64,000 bases of DNA from Oehlia diaphana (Eukaryota > Glomeromycota > Glomeromycetes > Glomerales > Glomeraceae): assembly GCA_003833135.1 (NCBI GenBank), contig QZLH01000089.1, positions 8,052 through 72,051 of the forward strand. The letters run 5' to 3'. Positions 61,136 to 64,000 of this stretch are shown one piece after another. The number at the start of each line of letters is the position of its first letter. Position 1 is the first letter of the stretch. A program made the translations under genes and the position numbers. A model generated the notes under the pieces. The model was not told the origin of the DNA. It made no database searches and saw nothing but the letters and a program-made list of their open reading frames with translations.

Positions 61136-62605
61136 ATGCCTATCACTTTACTATGTCTCGTCAAAGGAAATACAACCGCGAACGCTTTCCCTGTCCATAT
61201 AGACGGAAATAGTCTTGTTGGTGACCTCAAAAAAGTTATTAGGGAGGAGATAGATGTTCCGGCTAATTTCAAGGCGAAAGACTTGAAAGTATGGAAGGTG
61301 ACGATTCCTGGCGATCAGGACGATCAATTAAGAAATCTAATGCTCCAGGACAGTGACGAGCTGTTGGCAATAAGAAAAATTTCGAAATACTTTCCAGACT
61401 CACCTCCCGAAGAACATATCCATGTCTTAGTCGAACCGCCCGTGTCAACCGCCACTTCGAACCAGGAGGTATCGGAATTAAGGGAACAACTCGCCTCGTT
61501 GCAGGCATTACTCAACAAGTCCACACATGGTACGTATAAATAATGGGAAAGGTCGGGAGGTTTTCCATAATATCTTTTCTAATCGTCTTCACATTATAGA
61601 TTTCGACGTCGTTGTTCACCCGAAACGAAAGCCAAATAAGTGGACTGCAAATATCGAGCATGTTTCTCTCGAAGGTCTCAAAGAATATACTGTATACGTA
61701 AGATGTATCAACCACCTGCACTTGAAAATGATGGGGCGGAACTCAACTTCATGAATGATGGAGACAAATATTCACCTCGGAACGATCAAGACCTCCGTGA
61801 AATCCTCCGCATATTCGTGTCAAATAAAAATCTCAAGTTTACTGTATTCATCGAGACTCCATCAAAACCTTTCTCAGATTGGTCGTTCCCAAAAGTGTGC
61901 CAGCTTTATGGTATTAGCAATGACCCAAATCCCGACATAGACGTGTTCCCTCCTTTTTCATGTGGTTCTACAGACCTAAATAGCGATGAGTCCAAGGCTG
62001 TGATTAAGCACCTAATGGCGGAAATAAAACTTCGTCAAGATGTTACTCTTCTCAACAAGGCGAATGAGGTAACGAAGACTATTTATTCTTACTGCTATCT
62101 GGCTTCCGGGGTCTCGTTTTACAAAGATAATTTCAAACTCATACCGGAAAAACTTATCGAGGGTCGAAATGGGCAAGGAAATCTCGACTATGCAATAGAA
62201 TGTCGTTCAACCGGTAGGGTCCTTGGTATAATCGAAGTTAAAAAGGAAGACTTTATGAAGGGATTCGCCCAGGCGTCTGTGCAGATGGAGTCAACCTTGT
62301 CATGTAAGCGCAAAGCCGATGAAATCGATAATGGACAGGATGTAGATAGGGTGTTTGGGATTGTTACCGATGCGTCTGAATGGTATTTTATGGAATGTTC
62401 ACTAGATAATGAGGGAAAGCCATCGTTTAAGCTATCGGAACCAGTGACCGTCGTATACAAAGATGAGAATTTGCAAGCTAAGGTGGAAAAGGTCCTCGGG
62501 CATATTGTATGGTTATTGGAAGAGGCACAGAAGCCAGTAGATGCTTCTCAAAGTGGAGTAAAAAGGGTAAGGTCAACAGGCGATCTTGCGATAAAATCGA
62601 ATTAG
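61136..62605 (+). CDS. Crinkler-type protein: Ubl domain plus PD-(D/E)xK nuclease domain
   Basis: Exon 1 is 61136-61529; the 70-bp intron has GTACGT and ATAG ends; exon 2 runs from 61600. The CRN ubiquitin-like domain is at about residues 1-105 (LLCLVKGNTTANAFPVHIDG, LKVWKVTI, IRKISKYFPDSPPEEHIHVL). After a short coil (REQLASLQALLNK) and linker comes a C-terminal domain with FPKVCQLYGISNDPN, YSYCYLASGVSF, GNLDYAIEC and GIIEVKKEDFMKGFAQA: D and E-V-K plus a following Q-helix make a restriction-endonuclease-like site. The frame slips by 5 bp near 61690 (a duplicated ATAC word), so as written exon 2 is interrupted between LEGLKEY and MYQPP. Less AT-rich than its neighbours. In mycorrhizal and oomycete species CRNs are effector-type proteins, often nuclear (family knowledge). 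Confidence 0.8.
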
Positions 62606-63286
62606 GATTTAGGGATAGATAGGGCTTAGAATGGAAACGTAGTAACTTCATCACGTATCAGTTGTATCCCGGGCTAAGTCCCGAACATTTGTATGTATTT
62701 TTGCATGTAATAATAAAAAATTTTCTTGGCAAAAGTGATCGGCGTGAACAATTGTTCACGCACACGTGATTTTTATTTGTGTACTGACAGGATTTCTTGG
62801 GTAGTCACGAAATGATAATGTTACTAACTAATTCTCCTAACAATAGTTCATCTAACTTCATTTTGGTTGCAGGAAATCATTGGTGGATGAGGAAATGGAT
62901 GGTTCGAAGTTTGTTTCATTTCGCTTCTCTAGCATCAATTTTTTTTTTCTCTCACTTTATTGATAAAGATTTCGCCCATGTTACTATTTATTTTTAATTT
63001 TACGGTGTATTGTGCAAAAAAAAAAATAAATGCATTTAACTTGTTATATCAGTTATTTAAATGCTACATGATTACGCTGTTATACTGTATTGAGTTTTAT
63101 ATTTGCATGATATAGCGCATGTGATACTTTATTATTAAAATAAAACTACAAGTCTTTTTATGTATATATGTGAATATATGTGCGTGATGTAATATGATAA
63201 AGAGCAATATTATTCATAAATATTAACAATAATCCTAACAATGAAATCAAATACAGTAGAAGAAAATCGAAGATATTATTTTTATC
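62606..63286 (+). repeat. Duplicated intergenic segment, copy 2
   Basis: Homologue of 57537-58164. The palindrome here is 18 bp (CGTGAACAATTGTTCACG, 62743-62760); copy 1 lacks 9 bp between two GTGA words just before it. The 62797-62910 stretch is also open as a short frame in both copies, but the frames diverge after the shared part. Confidence 0.8.
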
Positions 63287-64000
63287 TTAAACGCGTGTTC
63301 TCTTGTTTGAATGTTCAAAGGGTTCTATATATGGAGGGTATGGGTAGTAGACAAAATCATCTCGGAGCTCATTATCATCAGCCAATTCTGGAAATTCTTG
63401 ACAGAACTCTTCATGTGACCTAAAAATCCTTCTCTTTCTAGTTTTTTCAATTCTTTCCCCTATATTTTGACTAATTGCTTTATATCTTGACGTCAATTGA
63501 CTTGCAGTACTCAAATTTGGATTTGAATCTCTGGTCATTACAAACTTGGTACGAGAAGAAAATACAGGTCCGAAGAAAGTATCAAAATTTTCTTGATGAA
63601 TCAGAATACAATCATTAGGAATGCGTTCTAATTCCCCATTAAACCGCTGAGTAGTAACAAAAATAGTAATGACACGGTATTTACTCAAAAGGTTACCAAG
63701 TTGCGTATATTCCTCTGCTTCTTTTTGTAACTCCTCTTTCTTCTCTCTGCTCACTATTTTGCTATCGTTCTTCAGTTTTCTGGCCTTTTCTTCCATTTTA
63801 CGAGAAATATTTGCATTTCTCTTATGCTCATCTTCGATTGTTTTCAGATTAAGAGAATTTTTTCTCAATCTGCATTGAATAGCAATAAGAATGGGCTCAG
63901 GTTCATCTACTAAAAAAAAGATATCTGCAAATGGTGCCGAATAACCATTGATCATAATGTAACCCGGCTTTAACACAGCAGTTTTTCCCTCTTTCGTAGA
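63287..64000 (-). CDS. Crinkler-type NTPase/nuclease C-terminal region, partial
   Basis: The frame is open from the window edge (64000) to a stop at 63287, with no internal stop; the 5' part lies outside. It matches the 58165-59582 copy: KPGYIMINGYSAPFADIFFL and ILIAIQCRLRKNS (PD-(D/E)xK-like with Q and R), a charged helical stretch (SRKMEEKARKLKND), VITIFVTTQRF, LIHQENFDTFFGPVF and a FRSHEEFCQEFPELADD...PYPPYIEPFEHSNKRTR tail. The TAG of the other copy is a sense codon here, so this copy is the more likely functional one. It is convergent with the 61136 gene, 682 bp apart. Confidence 0.85.
   Translation of the reverse strand, partial: STKEGKTAVLKPGYIMINGYSAPFADIFFLVDEPEPILIAIQCRLRKNSLNLKTIEDEHKRNANISRKMEEKARKLKNDSKIVSREKKEELQKEAEEYTQLGNLLSKYRVITIFVTTQRFNGELERIPNDCILIHQENFDTFFGPVFSSRTKFVMTRDSNPNLSTASQLTSRYKAISQNIGERIEKTRKRRIFRSHEEFCQEFPELADDNELRDDFVYYPYPPYIEPFEHSNKRTRV

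Noticed and set aside
1..64000. tRNA or rRNA genes
   Set aside because: No B-box-like GGTTCGAATCC with a matching acceptor stem and no rRNA-like conserved blocks were seen on reading both strands; a covariance scan was not possible.

Overview
The window looks like a repeat-rich, AT-rich accessory region of a fungal nuclear genome. It is most likely from an arbuscular mycorrhizal fungus (Glomeromycotina, Rhizophagus-like). The reasons are strong AT bias, short spliceosomal introns (74-183 bp, mostly GTAAGT-like donors), tandem BTB-BACK-TLDc and F-box gene families, Crinkler (CRN) genes with a ubiquitin-like N-terminus, and many short terminal-inverted-repeat elements. No rRNA, tRNA, CRISPR array or operon was seen. 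The species call is inference.

Layout. 1-9.7 kb is gene-poor: a long pyrimidine-rich dispersed repeat, a decayed spliced gene (5.9-6.6 kb), three tandem hairpin repeats (6.7-6.9 kb), and a ~1 kb TIR element with apparent target duplication carrying a ~35-bp minisatellite (7.3-8.3 kb). 9.7-22.1 kb holds BTB-BACK-TLDc genes: two intact two-exon genes (9770-11299 and 20602-22104, both minus) and two pseudogenes (12500-14009 plus, 18637-20162 minus), with an F-box gene at 15401-17017. 24.9-25.9 kb is a 2x2 tandem array whose minus strand stays open as an unrecognised protein module. 27.7-32.5 kb is the best gene of the window: a 10-exon minus-strand gene whose exons join in frame into about 1288 residues. 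It fuses a Cas4/Dna2-style Fe-S RecB-like nuclease, an RNase H-like segment and a superfamily 1 helicase, the architecture of the TM0106-type nuclease-helicases. 36.7-43.4 kb has two closely related F-box genes, the second with a 1-bp frameshift. An assembly gap at 46588-47047 is flanked by an exact 157-bp duplication, so the contigs probably overlap. 48.0-49.5 kb is a third intact BTB-BACK-TLDc gene, facing a BTB relic. 51.5-56.9 kb is a decayed plus-strand paralogue of the nuclease-helicase carrying two hAT-like MITEs. 57.0-64.0 kb is a duplicated pair of convergent CRN genes: a Ubl-nuclease type on plus and an NTPase/nuclease type on minus, sharing a nearly identical intergenic segment.

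How it fits together. BTB-TLDc and F-box proteins of these kinds usually act as substrate adaptors of cullin or SCF ubiquitin ligases, and CRNs are modular effector-type proteins with ubiquitin-like and nuclease/NTPase domains. The nuclease-helicase gene is a stand-alone gene with DNA-processing architecture. The region shows repeated duplication, local inversion, pseudogenisation and insertion of small DNA transposons; nothing in the sequence shows that the families act in one pathway.
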